Of a DNA stretch of 64,000 nucleotides, positions 26,519-39,337 are shown piece by piece. Below the pieces are notes generated by a model. That model was not told the origin of the DNA, searched no databases, and saw only the letters and a program-made list of their open reading frames with translations. Both the position numbers and the translations under genes were made by a program. Every line of letters starts with the position of its first letter. The first letter of the stretch is position 1. The DNA is from Siphlonurus alternatus (taxonomy: Eukaryota; Arthropoda; Insecta; Ephemeroptera; Siphlonuridae): NCBI GenBank assembly GCA_949825025.1, contig OX463782.1, positions 33,699,351-33,763,350 of the forward strand. Direction: 5' to 3'.

Positions 26519-26848
26519 AATGGAGTATCGATCTCAATTTTTTTTTATTGCAGAAATGGATTAGAGCGTGCAAAGTTAAGTTATGCTACCCTGATTTTTT
26601 TCAGATTTTTTAAGGCCCGGGAACTATTTTTTAAAAATTATTGAAAGGTTATTTTTGTGACGTCACGAGGCGGCAAGTCCTATCTCTTTCTTAAGGAGCG
26701 GCGTCTCGTGACGTCACAAAAAAACTTTCATTTTTTTTTTTAAATATATAGTTCCCGAGCTCTAAAAAATCTAAAAAAAATCAGGTTAGCATAACTTTGC
26801 ACGCTCTATACATTTATGCATTAAAAAAATTGAGGTCGATACTCCATT
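26519..26848. mobile_element. Foldback MITE, family C
   Basis: Inverted halves from AATGGAGTATCGATC to GTCGATACTCCATT with the shared GGCCCGGGAACTATTTTTTA block. The centre is GTGACGTCACGAGGCGGCAA and its mirror around CTTAAGGAGCGGC. Confidence 0.85.
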
Positions 26849-26889
26849 TGCTCTGACTGCACATAAATAAAAATAAACCTTTCGAATTC

Positions 26890-27130
26890 AATTTATGAAG
26901 TCTCATCTCTTCTTCGTAAGGTGCCACGTGTCAGAAGGGATCATAAATGAAACCCGACACCATGCAGGGAGGAGGCAGGGAGGGTACGCGCCCATTGTCC
27001 CAGCAACCTGCAGTACCCAGCTGCTGGAGCAGTTGCATACTTCAAGAAATCGCAGGGGGATTTCGAAATGGCGGTCTTTAAATTTATTTTCCAATGTTGA
27101 AAGAAATTTCCGAGGTGGTCCTTTTTGTTA
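26890..27130. promoter_or_regulatory. GC-rich island
   Basis: A GC-rich patch with CCACGTGTC near 26930 and a plus-strand open frame (26895-27131) whose product I do not recognise. The minus strand is also open (26903-27094). A regulatory island or an unplaced exon. Confidence 0.25.
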
Positions 27131-29970
27131 ATGAAAAACGTTTTGTGACGGCTAAAAAGTAATAAAACGTTAAAAGAAAATTGAAAAAAAAAAATAAGAA
27201 TTAAGAAATTTTAAGAGAGAATGTCAAATCCATATTAATAAAAAAATGTTCAATAGTTTATGCAATACAAATAAAGCTCGAACAATAATTTTAATTAAGT
27301 TCATTAAACTCATTGAGGCGCAAAAGAAGTCACTATGCTATTTTGATCGAGGACGCTCGAAGCTCGAATGTATCAATATAATAAGTTAAGATGTCGGAAG
27401 GAATCGACACAATGTTTTCTTTTAATCCTTGGTAATTTTTGTAAGGTACTTATTGTTATTGGAACAACTTCTAAAATTGATGAATAGAACGTTCCGCGAT
27501 TACGAGTTTTCTCAATTCATAATAATTGTTTATTGGGTTAAATATTACATGTTTGAGAGGAGACAAAATAACAACCCAATTGATGTCTGAAAAAGACAAG
27601 TGCCCATGCACAAAGTGAACAACCACCAAACGTTGATCAAAAGTAGCTACGTCGTCAACTCTTGGAGAATACTGTTTATTTTTATGTATCACGTTTTATG
27701 TTTGTTTTTATGAATAAATAAATTTGAAAAAATATGAATGCGCACCTTTACCTGGCACCTGTTGTCTTATAAAAACATAGAACGAAAATAAAATGTATTT
27801 GTTATAGTAGACACATTATTTATGACATTAATTAAGATAATTTAAAAAGTATTCTTTATGTTATACTAAGATTAATAGCCTCTCACCCAAGTAAAGTACA
27901 CTTTGGGGATAATCCGAACGTTTCTCCTACCTAATTTACTATATTTAGTTGACGCTGCAAGAGACACAAACTGGGAGTGTAAAATAATATCCATTTTATT
28001 GATACCTGAAATTATATTTAAGCTTACCAAAATTAAATTGGACAAGAGAAATATAAAAAGTTACTTAACGTTGTTACAAGTCCGAGATGTAAGTTAGGAC
28101 TCAATACTTCACGGCCCAAGGATGTCTAACAGTGTAACGAAAGATGTAACTGACGTCCTTTCAAGAAAGTACAAGAGACTTTGGAGCCCATTCAAATTTA
28201 ACTGATCCGGCTGGACATTTTTTATTTGAATGGAGTGTACTTCTTTGCGCGACCACTGTGACTTTCTAACGGACGGGTGACCATGGAACTAAAATAGATC
28301 CCAAAGAAGAGAAAATGGATGGATTGTCTCTTCTATCCCCACTATATAGAGCGGGGGGATCCAATCGCAAAAGTGTTGAGCCAAAAGAACCAAAAATAAC
28401 ATAGTTGTTAGTTGAAAAAAAAAAAAAAAGTACCTGTAGCTGTTTCGTTTTTTTTTTTAACTTGGTTCTTTTTTTTTTATGTTTTTGCAAATAACGATGT
28501 AGAGAACAAAACGAGAGAGGGAGAAAGTGAGAAGAGAGAGCACATCTTTTAATTGTATAGCTTGGTATCGTTATACAAAAAGTTAAGTATATAGTTTTAA
28601 AAGATTCTTGTTGTTTCGCGTTAGTGCTTGTAGTTTAAAAGGGGGGGGAGGTCACATTAGTCTAAACCTTTACTGATTAACGTGTTTCTCTTCTTCAAAT
28701 TGCTTTAAACACATTTCATCTTATTAATAATAGTAATATCTTTGGAATTTCTATAAATTTACTATTTTTATACGTATATTTTTTAAATTTCTTATATAAC
28801 ACTGAGGTCATTAATTTAAAATTAATGTTATTATGTAACCTATATTTAAAAAAAAATTTTATTATAATAATATAAAATTTTATAATATATCAAAATTAAC
28901 AATATGTTGACAGAGTCATGACGTCATCTAGCTATTGTTATAGAAATGTTACGTCATTCACAACAATGTAGAGCGAAACTAACCCAGCGCCTGGAGAGAG
29001 AGAGAAAAAAAATGTCAAGTTCACATCCATAAATAAATTTTTTATTTTTAGTAAGTCATGAAGGATATAGACTAGACATCAGACATAAATAGTACCCCGA
29101 ACGTGATGTATTACTCCAATATTATTCTGAGCTAACTCACTTTCCTCTAAAGTTATAAATATAAGCTGATGGTCGAGTTATAAGTTACAAAAAAGATTTA
29201 GTTAAAATTTTAATTTGCGATGCTAAAAAACAGTGCACTAATCCAAATATTATTGGATACATCCTAAATTGTTTATAATTGCTGGACAACATAATCTACT
29301 CTTCCTATATAAGTTAGCTACATGGTCATTGATTTATAACCAGTTAAATATTATACGGTCATTCAAAGCCTTTGTATTTTTGTGACCATCATTGCACGAT
29401 TTACATCAAACGTACATCTATATACTACATCAGCGTTCCCCCAGAGCATCCCTGATTCGTTTGACGGTATCCTGTAATCAATAATTATGGAAAAAGTAAC
29501 TTAAAATTAAATGATGGTTTCATAGACTGGGTGCTTTTCGTATGTCTCTCCCATGCAGTAATAATAAAGTCTGCAACCCCTGTGTTTCTTAATGCAATTG
29601 CAGCTAATCAGGCAACGTTTGTCCTGGGTCTGGGCGCATGTATTTAATTACTATTATACTCGACTGCCAAACTCTTCTTTAATTGCAATAAATATTTTTT
29701 TTTTGTTATTTTCCAAACTGTAACAAAATATAATAATTAGTAACTGCGGGTCCACAGCTGAGCCACTCTTTGATGTCAGTGATCACGTGTCTTGGGACAA
29801 TATTGAAGTCTTTGAACGATAACTTGACTGACCAATATTAAGACGAAGAAAAAAGGAAATTTCAATTTTTTCAAGGTATATGATATGATGATATTTATTA
29901 CAAAAAGAAAACAAAATGACTAATTGTTGGAAGGTTTCTATTCTCATTCATTTTCAATTATCGTTTTTCT
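27131..29970. other. AT-rich spacer, no gene seen
   Basis: No supported gene. A C-rich patch near 28330-28360 and a G-run near 28643 are the only unusual composition. Confidence 0.5.
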
Positions 29971-29976
29971 CATCAC

Positions 29977-30060
29977 GTACAGTTTTTAAAGTTAAAAATT
30001 GGAAATCTTAGGTAAGATACTAACGCATGTATTCCAATTTTTAACTTTGAAAACTGTACA
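29977..30060. repeat. Short perfect-stem hairpin
   Basis: GTACAGTTTTTAAAGTTAAA and the following AATTGGAA are mirrored as TTCCAATTTTTAACTTTGAA plus AACTGTAC. The arms are about 27 bp with one or two offsets and a loop of about 28 bp. It could be a MITE remnant or a transcribed hairpin. Confidence 0.7.
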
Positions 30061-30719
30061 GTTTTGGTCATAGTGGGAAAGAATTATAAATTAATAATTG
30101 GTACTATAACAATACATCATCCCCGCCACTATTTCCATGATTATATAAATGTACCATTAATTACGTTAATGTATTTATGTACACTATATATAATAATATA
30201 GAGTGAAAAAATTAATTGTTTCAACAAAAACTAACTTTCGTGTAATCAGAAGGTGATCAAATAAGGTCACTAAAAATTTTGTTTAGATAAATACGTGTGA
30301 AAATTATGAATATAAAAATTAGGAGGGATAGGGAAAAATTACTGCAAGATTATATACATATATGAAAATATTATTTAATTTTGTACGGTATATATATAAG
30401 CATGCAAGTAATAAGTAAAGTTTTTATTTAGCAAAAGCTAGTAGTAATTATATTTTTTTGCATAACATACCATATAATTTTTTTACATATTAAAGGTTCT
30501 ATCTTTTATATTTTATTGAAAACATTGCTATTTCCATCAATATGCCTGCTGTTATATCACAACTTCAATATTAATTTACTACACACAATTAACTTTAAAA
30601 TATGTGACATATTTTTTTTTAACTGTAACTAAAATAAAAATTTTAAGTATCAAAGTAGTATTTTAATTGAGCTCTTTTATTTAGTTTACAAATGATCAAG
30701 TTGTAAATCAATAGCGCTA

Positions 30720-30925
30720 GAGAAGAGTGCATCACTAAGGTAGCTCCCCCTGACCCGCAAAATCACCGCAACGACCGCGACAACGAAATCGGTGAGGCAA
30801 GAAGCGCTCGGCCCGGGAGTCGCTCGTATAAATAGTTTCATCTCATCGCGAGGAAAGCTGCAGCGAGATGAGAAATCAGAACTTGTCTTGCGATAATTGT
30901 GTGTGTGTTGTCAAGGAAAATAAAA
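30720..30925 (+). promoter_or_regulatory. Candidate core promoter (TATAAATAG)
   Basis: A CpG-rich block (CACCGCAACGACCGCGACAA) precedes TATAAATAG at 30827-30835. The downstream 40 bp contain CATCTCATCGCGAGG and the related inverted GCGAGATGAG. The spacing suits a plus-strand TATA promoter with a start near 30860. No downstream coding exon was recognised. Confidence 0.35.
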
Positions 30926-31545
30926 TCTGATTGAAAATTTAAAAAATAATGAATTAGAGTGAGGAAAAATTATTAATTAATAAATCAATATTATTTTAAT
31001 CAAGTGAAATCATTTTAAATTAATATACTTAATAAATGGAGCATTACATATGAACTATCACACACACCCTTAATTAATTTAATGTATTTTTTTCAGTCAT
31101 CGGTGCGTATGATACAAATTCAAGTATAAGCATTCGAAAGAAAATAAAAGGCTTCAAGTATTAGGTTTTACATGATACGCGGTCGCAACGAATATATGAC
31201 GGGCAATTGATTAATTAATTAAAACGTCATCTGACGGAGTATTAAATCTTGTCTTATGTCCAAAAAATTAATTTAAAACTATACTCTTGGTATACGTCAT
31301 TATTAATTAGCATGTAGAACAAAATTAAGAACTTTGATGTAATTCATATTTCACCACTTTAACAGATCAGCGCGTTGTAACTCAATTTTAAGACCAAGAG
31401 ATTTGAAATGATGTAAAATCCGAGGCTAATTGCCAGTATTATAAATGTGGTTATAAATAATATGTTTGTGTAACCAACTTGATTGCAAAATAATCCTTTT
31501 ATCCTAGCAATAAGTAAACACAATTTGAAGGACATTAGTCTCTCC
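30926..31545. other. AT-rich spacer, no gene seen
   Basis: No gene recognised. Confidence 0.5.
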
Positions 31546-31844
31546 ATAGAGACTTCAAGTGAGTGCGCACCGCGATGCGCAACTGTTGTCACTATATAAG
31601 GTCTATCTTATACTTGAAAATGAAGCAAAGTGTTTTTTTTAACTTTTCTCGGTTATAAATCAAGTAAAAAATCTAAATCTTGAATTATCTACTGTATTTT
31701 TCATTTTGGACCAAAGTTCCGTAAAGGAATGTTCCCTAAAAAAATCTTATTCTTAGTGAAAAAACGAATTCACGTTTTGTTTTTACATAGGTTTAGATAG
31801 GATGGTGGGAACACTGAAAAATCAGCTGACTTGAAGCCTCTATT
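31546..31844. mobile_element. Foldback MITE, family B (299 bp, reversed)
   Basis: The same 299-bp length as the copy at 7741-8039 but in opposite orientation. It begins ATAGAGACTTCAAG and ends CTTGAAGCCTCTATT, with GATAGGATGGTGGGAACAC near the right end. The left terminal repeat has one mismatch. Confidence 0.85.
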
Positions 31845-32760
31845 CTCACAGTGATATAGTTTGACTGACAAAATATCGCGCTAAAGCCAAAAATCTTACA
31901 GTTTATTATTACTCACTAATCCTCTTGCAAATGTTTTCTTGGCTATAACAATTTTGGCTTGATATACTACTGATGCAAATGATTATAGTTATAGCAGAAA
32001 ACAAGGACAGCATTAATAAGAAGAGGCATAATCTAAAAACTAAATTAAGGTTTTAAGATATAAAATACACAGAAAACAGTTATATAGATTTTTTGGTGTG
32101 CCAGAATTTTAGATTTTACAATCTGGGTTTTCCATTTTCTTTTTTTTTTTTTTTTTTTCTCTCTCTGGCTTGAATTCTCTGTTTCACACACAGGCTGCCG
32201 TACGTCAAGTCGCTGCAGTGTTTAAAATGCAGTTGCAACACACTGCGGCGGCCAGGGTCCAACAGTAGTCTGGGATGTATAGTAGGTTAGTCAGGCCCAA
32301 GCGATGGTGATCTAAAGAATATATAAGGTGTTCCACATCCGTCGCGAATGACGTCATTAAGAACATCTTTAATATGGAAGTTAACACCATAAAAATATCT
32401 TTACTTTAAGTTATGCACTCCTAAAAATGAAAGAATAATAAATAAAAAAAATATGCATATTTAAATTATAATCTATTTTTATAACGTATTAAGTCTGTGA
32501 ATTTTTGTCATAATTATATTTTTTTAACAAAACTTCTCGTCATTAAAAAAATGTAAATAATGAGATAAAATATATAATTAAAAATGTATTATAATATTTA
32601 TGAAAGAAAATCCCCCTCCCTTTTAAAAAAGGAGAAAACTTAAGAATATAATTAAGAATTTCTTACTATATTTAACTGAATTATCTTGCTACCAAACAGC
32701 GACACTAACGTACTTGCATGCTTTTACTTAAGAAATTTTTAATTATTATTTTATTGTAAA
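31845..32760. other. AT-rich spacer, no gene seen
   Basis: No supported gene. A long T-run lies at 32140-32158. Confidence 0.5.
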
Positions 32761-32813
32761 TTCAATTTTGTTTAGTATGTAGTCACAATGTATCAACTGA
32801 TATTTAATGTGAA

Positions 32814-32880
<67 letters not shown>

Positions 32881-32882
32881 CA
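32761..32882 (+). mobile_element. LINE 3' tail with (AAAT)n
   Basis: ACAATGTATCAACTGATATT followed by TAATGTGAATAAATAAATAA matches the sequence at 61850-61900, and both run into tetranucleotide A-rich repeats (about 70 bp of AAAT here). Shared 3' ends with variable simple-repeat tails are typical of non-LTR retroelements. No coding sequence is attached. Confidence 0.65.
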
Positions 32883-33142
32883 AAAATAATTTAAAATTCA
32901 GAAATTACTTATCACTTATTTAAATTAATAAATTTCGAAGTGGTAATGCATAGTAATGTAAAATTCTAGGTTGCATTTTGGATCGGAACTTTTTTCGTAT
33001 TGCAATTGATTAAATATTTAATACATATTATATTAATTATATATATTATGATTATAAATGTATCACCGCTGATGATTTACAGTAAATGTATAATTATATA
33101 TATATCATGTTTTGTAAATTACCCATGGCATTAGTGGAGATT

Positions 33143-33415
33143 GCCCTGGTTGAAAAATTACGTCTTCAACTCATCTTTTACACGTCTAAACCTAATCTTT
33201 TTACCTCTAAAACACATCTTATTTCCTCTTCGCTCAAAGTGAGGATGAAATGAAGAAAATATTTCTAATATTTTATGTTCAAGAAGAGGAAAAAATACGT
33301 AATCTCTTCTTTTTCACCCCTTTTTACCTCTAAAATGGTGCAAAATAAGAGGAGAAAAGACGAGAGGAGAGTTTAATGGCGAAGAAAAGATGAAATTTAT
33401 TTCAACTCGGGTGTC
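33143..33415. mobile_element. Degenerate foldback element
   Basis: CCTGGTTGAAAAATTACGTC at the left and TTTATTTCAACTCGGGTG at the right are diverged inverted ends. CTCTAAAA and AAGAGGA blocks are mirrored inside. A weak MITE call. Confidence 0.4.
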
Positions 33416-33419
33416 ATTA

Positions 33420-33645
33420 AAATTCGTCTCGTCATCGTCCTAGAGTTGATCGCTCGTCTAGTTTCTACACTGTTGGCTGGCTCTATTATCAGCGCGGCGC
33501 ACCGGTGACGAACGACCGGCTATTACAGTCTTGGCCTAATAGCCAGCCAGGCTGCAAGCTGGGCGACTCCACGTAAAAGTTACAGCTCTAATTTTCTTAC
33601 CTGGGCAGCTCAAGCGTAAAAGAACGACAAGACAATTAACCAATA
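33420..33645. promoter_or_regulatory. CpG-rich island with imperfect palindrome
   Basis: CTCGTCATCGTCC, CAGCGCGGCGCACCGGTGAC and CCTAATAGCCAGCCAGG. TTGGCTGGCTCTATTA and TAATAGCCAGCCA form an imperfect palindrome around an ACCGGTGACG core. No coding frame. Probably regulatory. Confidence 0.3.
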
Positions 33646-35255
33646 CTATATTTTGCCAAGTTTAGACCGGAGAGAGCCAAAAATTATTATAATGCACCTA
33701 TAACGGTAGCTAAAAATAATTCATGGATGCAATTTCAGATATATTTTTCTGGTTTACAATTATTGCCTTGCAATCGTAGTTTAGGATTTTTTTGTTTTTA
33801 CATTATCCTCATTTCATTAAATTTTAAAATATCACTGGAAATATTAATTATGAAACTCACACTTTTGGAAGTTATTCTCTGAGTTTCTGCATGCTTTTTG
33901 TATGTTATTGAGAGCTCATCAGGAAAAACAAATATTGTGTATTCAAATACTTAATGTGTTGTCCACATTGCCAGCTAAAACATCTTACTACATAACTTGT
34001 CCAGCATCCTAACATTTCCAATTTTATCACTTAGCCCCTGCCGTATATGCAGCCCGCTCCATTTGTTCGCACAACAAGTTGCCTAGCCTCCAGGCGAAAA
34101 TTTCAAAAAATCGTTTCAAATTACAAGAAAACGATTATAAAACATGTACGATGCTGTTTGTATTATTATATTATTAGGCTACAGTCAGTTTTTTTTAAAA
34201 AAAATTGTTTATTCATGAAAAAAACACATAAACATTAATACATAATACAATATAATTTTATGGTAATTAAACCCTAAGAGTTAGAAACTCATATACGGGG
34301 AACGTCAAATACACATAGATCCAAATAAGATGGCAAAACACATAAAATTTAGAATTTACAGAAAAAATAAATGAAATTTAGAAAAAAAACAAAGGTAAAA
34401 TGAACAAACATTAAATTAACAACATAACAGGTTAATACAAAAAATACATATTTCAGTTATTGTGAGAATAATATACTTATAAAATTTTTATATATTTTAA
34501 ATCATGTAACATAATTTTAGAGATAAGGCTATACACATAATTGATTTAATTTGCACCAGCAAATGGTTAAAATGTTGAATGCAACTGTTAGGCTATAATA
34601 ATATCCTGAGCTACGTTAAATTAAAGCAGCCATTTCGTTCGACTATACTTCTTTTGTTTTGCAAAGTTATATTGTAACGTATGACTATTTTTATCGTAAG
34701 TAAAGGTAGTTTTGTTTCTCTAATGTATATATGACGATAAATATACATCAATCTCCCGCCCATGTGCACTAATGTAATACAAGACGCTTAAACATCGAGC
34801 TTCACTTTACGAGCTGATTTCTATTCGAGCATTTAAAGTCTGTAGACCGGTGCTTAAAATATATTGCTTATAACAAATCTGTATGAAAAGAGACCTAAAA
34901 GAAAACCACGACTCTTTGAAGTTTAGCACAATCGGTGGAGGGGGGAGCACAGTTTTGTATAACAGGTGCGCTTGATCTGAGCGTATTATATTTTTTATCT
35001 ATAAAATGTTTACAGTAAAATAGTGTTGCTGACATGAATTATTATAAAAAATTATTATATATATTCTTAATGATGCAAAATTAATAAAACGCGCGAATTA
35101 TTTAATTAATTAGTATAATATTTCATAACAAATCGTTAATTTCAGCTGAGCAATATAGTAAAACGAAATAAGTATTTTTTAATATAAAAATAGCAAAACG
35201 ATAAAAAAAATAATATTCAAAATTATACACAAAAAATAATTGAATTCAAGTTTAA
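33646..35255. other. AT-rich spacer, no gene seen
   Basis: No gene recognised. Confidence 0.5.
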
Positions 35256-35632
35256 TTAAGGTAGAGATAATACGGATCAGCTGGCCCAATGCTAAAAAAA
35301 TCTAATTCATAAAAATTATGATTTTTTTTTTAAATGTTCTCCCCTACATTCCCAATCAGTATAGGTAAAATATCAGGTATACAAAAACGAGCTAGTTTTC
35401 GAGTTATTAATTTTTAAAGTTTACTAATTTAACATGGAGAAATGGAACTTTTATGTTAAATTGGTCAACTTTAAAAATTAATAACTCGAAAACTAGCTCG
35501 TTTTTGTATACCTGATATTTTACCTATACTGATAGGGGATGTAGAGGAGAAAATTTTAAATTTTTTTCATAATTTTTATGAATGGGATTTTTTTAGCATT
35601 GGGCCAGCTGATCCGTATTATCTCTACCTTAA
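35256..35632. mobile_element. Foldback MITE, family A
   Basis: TTAAGGTAGAGATAATACGG at the left and CCGTATTATCTCTACCTTAA at the right, with GATCAGCTGGCCCAATG mirrored and a hinge near 35440. The arms of about 180 bp are nearly perfect, and TTAA is present at both ends. Confidence 0.9.
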
Positions 35633-35872
35633 GGTTAAAAATGAACTACATTAAAAGGAACTGCAGTCAACTTTAATAATAATTGTATATCAATACAATT
35701 ACTTGGTAATTTTAAATTACTATTAAAGTTATAGCTTCAGAGAGCATTTCGGGACTATTATTTTTTATTATTTCGTTAATTCTGGATATTTATACATGTA
35801 ATTAAAGTTAATTAAATGAATTAAATCAATGCAACTATTAGATATAAGACTTATAAGTATTTTCCCAAGTTA

Positions 35873-35874
<2 letters not shown>

Positions 35875-35927
<53 letters not shown>
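35875..35927. repeat. (AG)n microsatellite
   Basis: About 52 bp of AG repeats. Confidence 0.96.
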
Positions 35928-35929
<2 letters not shown>

Positions 35930-36159
35930 TAAGATAAAAAAATTATTTATTTAAATTTAATTGGCAAAACTATTTTATTAATTATTAACCCATTTTAAAA
36001 AGGTACGTATAGGTACTAATTCCCATACCACGTGCCGTATATATTTATTATCGAATTGAATTGCAACAAATATGTTCCTAATTTTTTTAAATGAAATTTG
36101 AAACTACATATTTTCTAATGTATATTATACGATTTTAATAAATGTAATAATAATTGTGA

Positions 36160-36440
36160 TTATATTTTACATCTGCGGGGATGAAAACAGCTGCAGCATG
36201 TTTGCAAAGTGTTGGCTCTCGCACCAGCCTCATATAATGACGCTCATTACACCATGCGACTCTGGACTTGGTGCTGTCTTTCCTCGCGCTCTGATAGTGT
36301 TCTAACACACGTGCCGAGTAGCTAGACGATATGACGCGGGTAGTACTCACGCCCTCGCCTACTGCACTATGTAAGCAAATAAGTCAGCCCGCACGCACCG
36401 TTCTGCCGCTTCTCTCTTGAGCTATGAGTCACTTGTTGAA
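36160..36440. promoter_or_regulatory. CpG-richer island
   Basis: A GC-richer patch with ACACACGTGCC, GACGCGGGTAG and TGAGTCAC (AP-1-like) motifs. The minus strand is open for 71 codons (36135-36350) with an unrecognised product. Possibly regulatory. Confidence 0.25.
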
Positions 36441-36629
36441 CATTATTTTAACAAACCATATGCAGGTAATACAGAATTCTTTTTACTAATTTATACAATG
36501 ACGTCATTCAATTCTATATACATATATATGTATTTTTTTCTCTTATTATAACTTGTATTGTAAATATATATGTCAGAAAGTTAGATATTAAATTATATAT
36601 ATTATTACTTTTAAGTTTAGAGTTAATAT

Positions 36630-36882
36630 TTAAGGGTAAGACACCACGGATCAGCTGACCCAATGTCAAAAAATCCCATTCAAAATATTTAACATTGTTC
36701 TCCTCCTACATCCCCTATCAGTGGCTAAAATATCAGGTATACAAAAACTAGCTCGAATTTGTTATTTTAGCCACTGATAGGGAATGTAGAGGAGAACATT
36801 TTAAATTTTGTTCATAATTTTCATGTGTGGGATTTTTTTAGCATTGGGTCTACTAATCTGTGTTATCTAGCTTACCCTTAAA
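36630..36882. mobile_element. Foldback MITE, family A (deleted)
   Basis: It starts TTAAGGGTAAGACACCACGG and ends CTTACCCTTAA. The hinge is shortened compared with the 350-bp copies at 38144 and 41921: the arms meet directly after AAAACTAGCTCG. Confidence 0.85.
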
Positions 36883-37874
36883 TGGCTTTAAGAAATGCGT
36901 ACAATATATATTGGAATTTTATATCCACTACAAATTAATATAATATGTAAATAATTAGAAATATTAACAGCAAAAATTTATTATAAGATTCGAGCGCTGC
37001 AGCAAATATAATTTTTCAGAAATATTTCATTGCTTTCTTACTATAAATATTATGCATATTTTAAATAACATAAAAGAACAGATAACAATATATATAGATT
37101 GGTGTACGTACTGTGTCCACAGCTAAGATTTTGAAATGTTATAATTTATTTTACCCCTGAGGTTAGGCAACTTGTTCAGCATAAAAAACTTCGGTTCTTG
37201 CATTTTAATCACACTGAATATTTTTTTTTTGTAGCCCGCTCTTTGGGTGTTTAAAACATTGTCAACCTATGGGAAAATTATATAACGAGGAAGAAATTTC
37301 ATCTCGTTTTGAGTGTACGGTAAGATCTATCCTTCTCAAAAGCTCTACATAGTTGAGGATTTCATTTTAATTAAAGATTAATATTATCAAAGATTTTTTA
37401 TTATTTTAATTAAGTACAGTACATGACATGTATGATATATAAATTATTTGAATGTAACGTTAGTTTATAAAATACATATTAAATGTTCACATATTATAAA
37501 AATGTAAAAAAATTTTAACTGCCAACTGGAATGATATATATATATATATATTTTGTTTTAGTCTTTGTTAGAAAGAGTATTATGAAAACTCTTATTTTAA
37601 TGAATACTGCACAAGTCAGGTTAGTATAACTCTAGAGATTCGATGAAGAGGGGAAAAGCAAACAGAATGTAAAACGACTTTGTCAGTTTTATAATGGGTT
37701 GTAAAGCACCAAAATTAAAAAGACACACGGCAAGCAAGCCGAGGTTGAACAATGGGCAGGCCATGGGTTGCGCTGTGCAGAAAGTTTCACAGGAAGGGCG
37801 CAATAGCCATTGGAATGAACCGAGTCTCAAAAATCTGGCCCGTACAGACCTCTCGTGGGAGGTTACACTCCTCT
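36883..37874. other. AT-rich spacer, no gene seen
   Basis: No supported gene. The last 250 bp (37620-37870) are GC-richer and open on both strands but match nothing I know. They may belong to an old repeat. Confidence 0.45.
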
Positions 37875-38102
37875 CAAATTAGGGAGAGTATAAGGCACAC
37901 ATGGGTTTTAACAATCCCCTTCCACTGTTTAAGGCAATATAACTCCCAATTGTGCTCTAAAATAATTTTGGGTTAGTATTTTCTACCTCAAATTAGGGAG
38001 AGTATAAGGCACACATGGGTTTTAACAATCCCCTTCCACTGTTTAAGGCAACATAACTCCCAATTGTACTCTAAAATAATTTTGGGCAAGTATTTGCTTC
38101 CA
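37875..38102. repeat. 114-bp tandem duplication
   Basis: CAAATTAGGGAGAGTATAAG starts at 37875 and again at 37989, exactly 114 bp apart, with a handful of mismatches. A third copy lies at 38541-38670, beyond an inserted MITE. Confidence 0.92.
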
Positions 38103-38143
38103 CAAATAAATCTTCTTTATTGGCTTACTAGAAGTAAAATGGC

Positions 38144-38498
38144 TTAAGGGTAAGGTAACGCCACCAATGTTAAAAAAAATCCCTCTCACAAAAATTCTGA
38201 AAAAAATTTAAAATGTTCTCCTCTACACCCCCTATCAGTACCTAAAATATCAGGTACACAAATACGATCTAGTTTTTGGGTTATGAATTTTTAAAGTTGA
38301 CCAATTTAACATGGGAGTTTCATTTCTCCATGTTAAAGTAGTCAACTTTAAAATTTTATAACTCAAAAACTAGATCGTATTTGTATACCTGATATTTTAG
38401 GTACTGATAGGGGGTATAGAGGAGAACATTTTAAATTTTTTTCAGAATTTTTGTGAGAGGGATTTTTTTTAACATTGGTGGCGTTACCTTACCCTTAA
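38144..38498. mobile_element. Foldback MITE, family A, inside a repeat cluster
   Basis: TTAAGGGTAAGGTAACGCCA at the left and TGGCGTTACCTTACCCTTAA at the right, with arms of about 175 bp. It sits between the second and third copies of the 114-bp repeat, so it inserted after or during amplification. Confidence 0.9.
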
Positions 38499-38540
38499 TA
38501 GCCAACTCGTGGGCATAAGAAAATAAAAAGAAGAAGAAGA

Positions 38541-38670
38541 CAAATTAGGGAGAGTATAAGACACATATGGGATTTAACAATCCCCTTCCACTGTTTAAGG
38601 CAATATAACTCCCAAAGAACCAATTGTGCTCCAAAATAATCCTGGGTAAGTATTTGCTTCCACAGAATAA
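38541..38670. repeat. Third copy of the 114-bp repeat
   Basis: CAAATTAGGGAGAGTATAAG and the following CCCCTTCCACTGTTTAAGGC match the tandem pair at 37875-38102, with an AAGAACC insertion. Confidence 0.9.
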
Positions 38671-38730
38671 TGCTGGGGTTATTGAGACAGTGGCATAACT
38701 ATTTATCCCTAAAATACATTGACTAAGAAT

Positions 38731-39181
38731 AACATCATTGGTATGATTTTTGATTATATAAATAAACAATTTAAAAATTAATAGAACAATTATTGAAATT
38801 TACACATAAAAATATGACTGGAAATGTCAGCATAATTAAATGAAAACTGGTTGTCACGTCGAGACATTTTTGCTGGAAGAAAAACATCATTGGTATGATT
38901 TTTGATTATATAAATACACATTTTAAAAATTAATAGAACAATGATTGAAATTTACACATAAAAATATGACTGGAAATGTCAGCATAATTAAATGAAAACT
39001 GGTTGTCACGTCGAGACATTTTTGCTGGAAGAAAAACATCATTGGTATGATTTTTGATTATATAAATAAACAATTTAAAAATTAATAGAACAATGATTGA
39101 AATTTACACATAAAAATATGACTGGAAATGTCAGCATAATTAAATGAAAACTGGTTGTCACGTCGAGACATTTCTGCTGGA
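38731..39181. repeat. 152-bp tandem repeat, about 3 copies
   Basis: AACATCATTGGTATGATTTT starts at 38731, 38883 and 39035, an exact 152-bp period with very few differences between copies. It lies immediately downstream of the PNLDC1 stop codon and would fall in that gene's 3' UTR or just past it. Confidence 0.95.
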
Positions 39182-39205
39182 ATGCAGGGAGCACCTGACT
39201 GGAAT

Positions 39206-39337
39206 GAGACCAAAGGTAGTGCTACTTGCGCCACACGGAGGAAACTAGAAACACCCCACTGGCGTTGCAAGGAGACCAGAGGTAGTGCTACTTGCGCCAC
39301 ACGGAGGCAATTAGGTATGTCCCACTGGTGATGCACA
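39206..39337. repeat. 66-bp tandem duplication of the last PNLDC1 exon
   Basis: GAGACCAAAGGTAGTGCTAC (39206) and GAGACCAGAGGTAGTGCTAC (39272) start two 66-bp units. The right unit holds the stop codon and most of the terminal coding exon of the minus-strand gene. The left unit is a second copy downstream of the stop. Because 66 is 22 codons, the copy preserves the frame and its own in-phase TAG (39224-39222). Confidence 0.85.
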
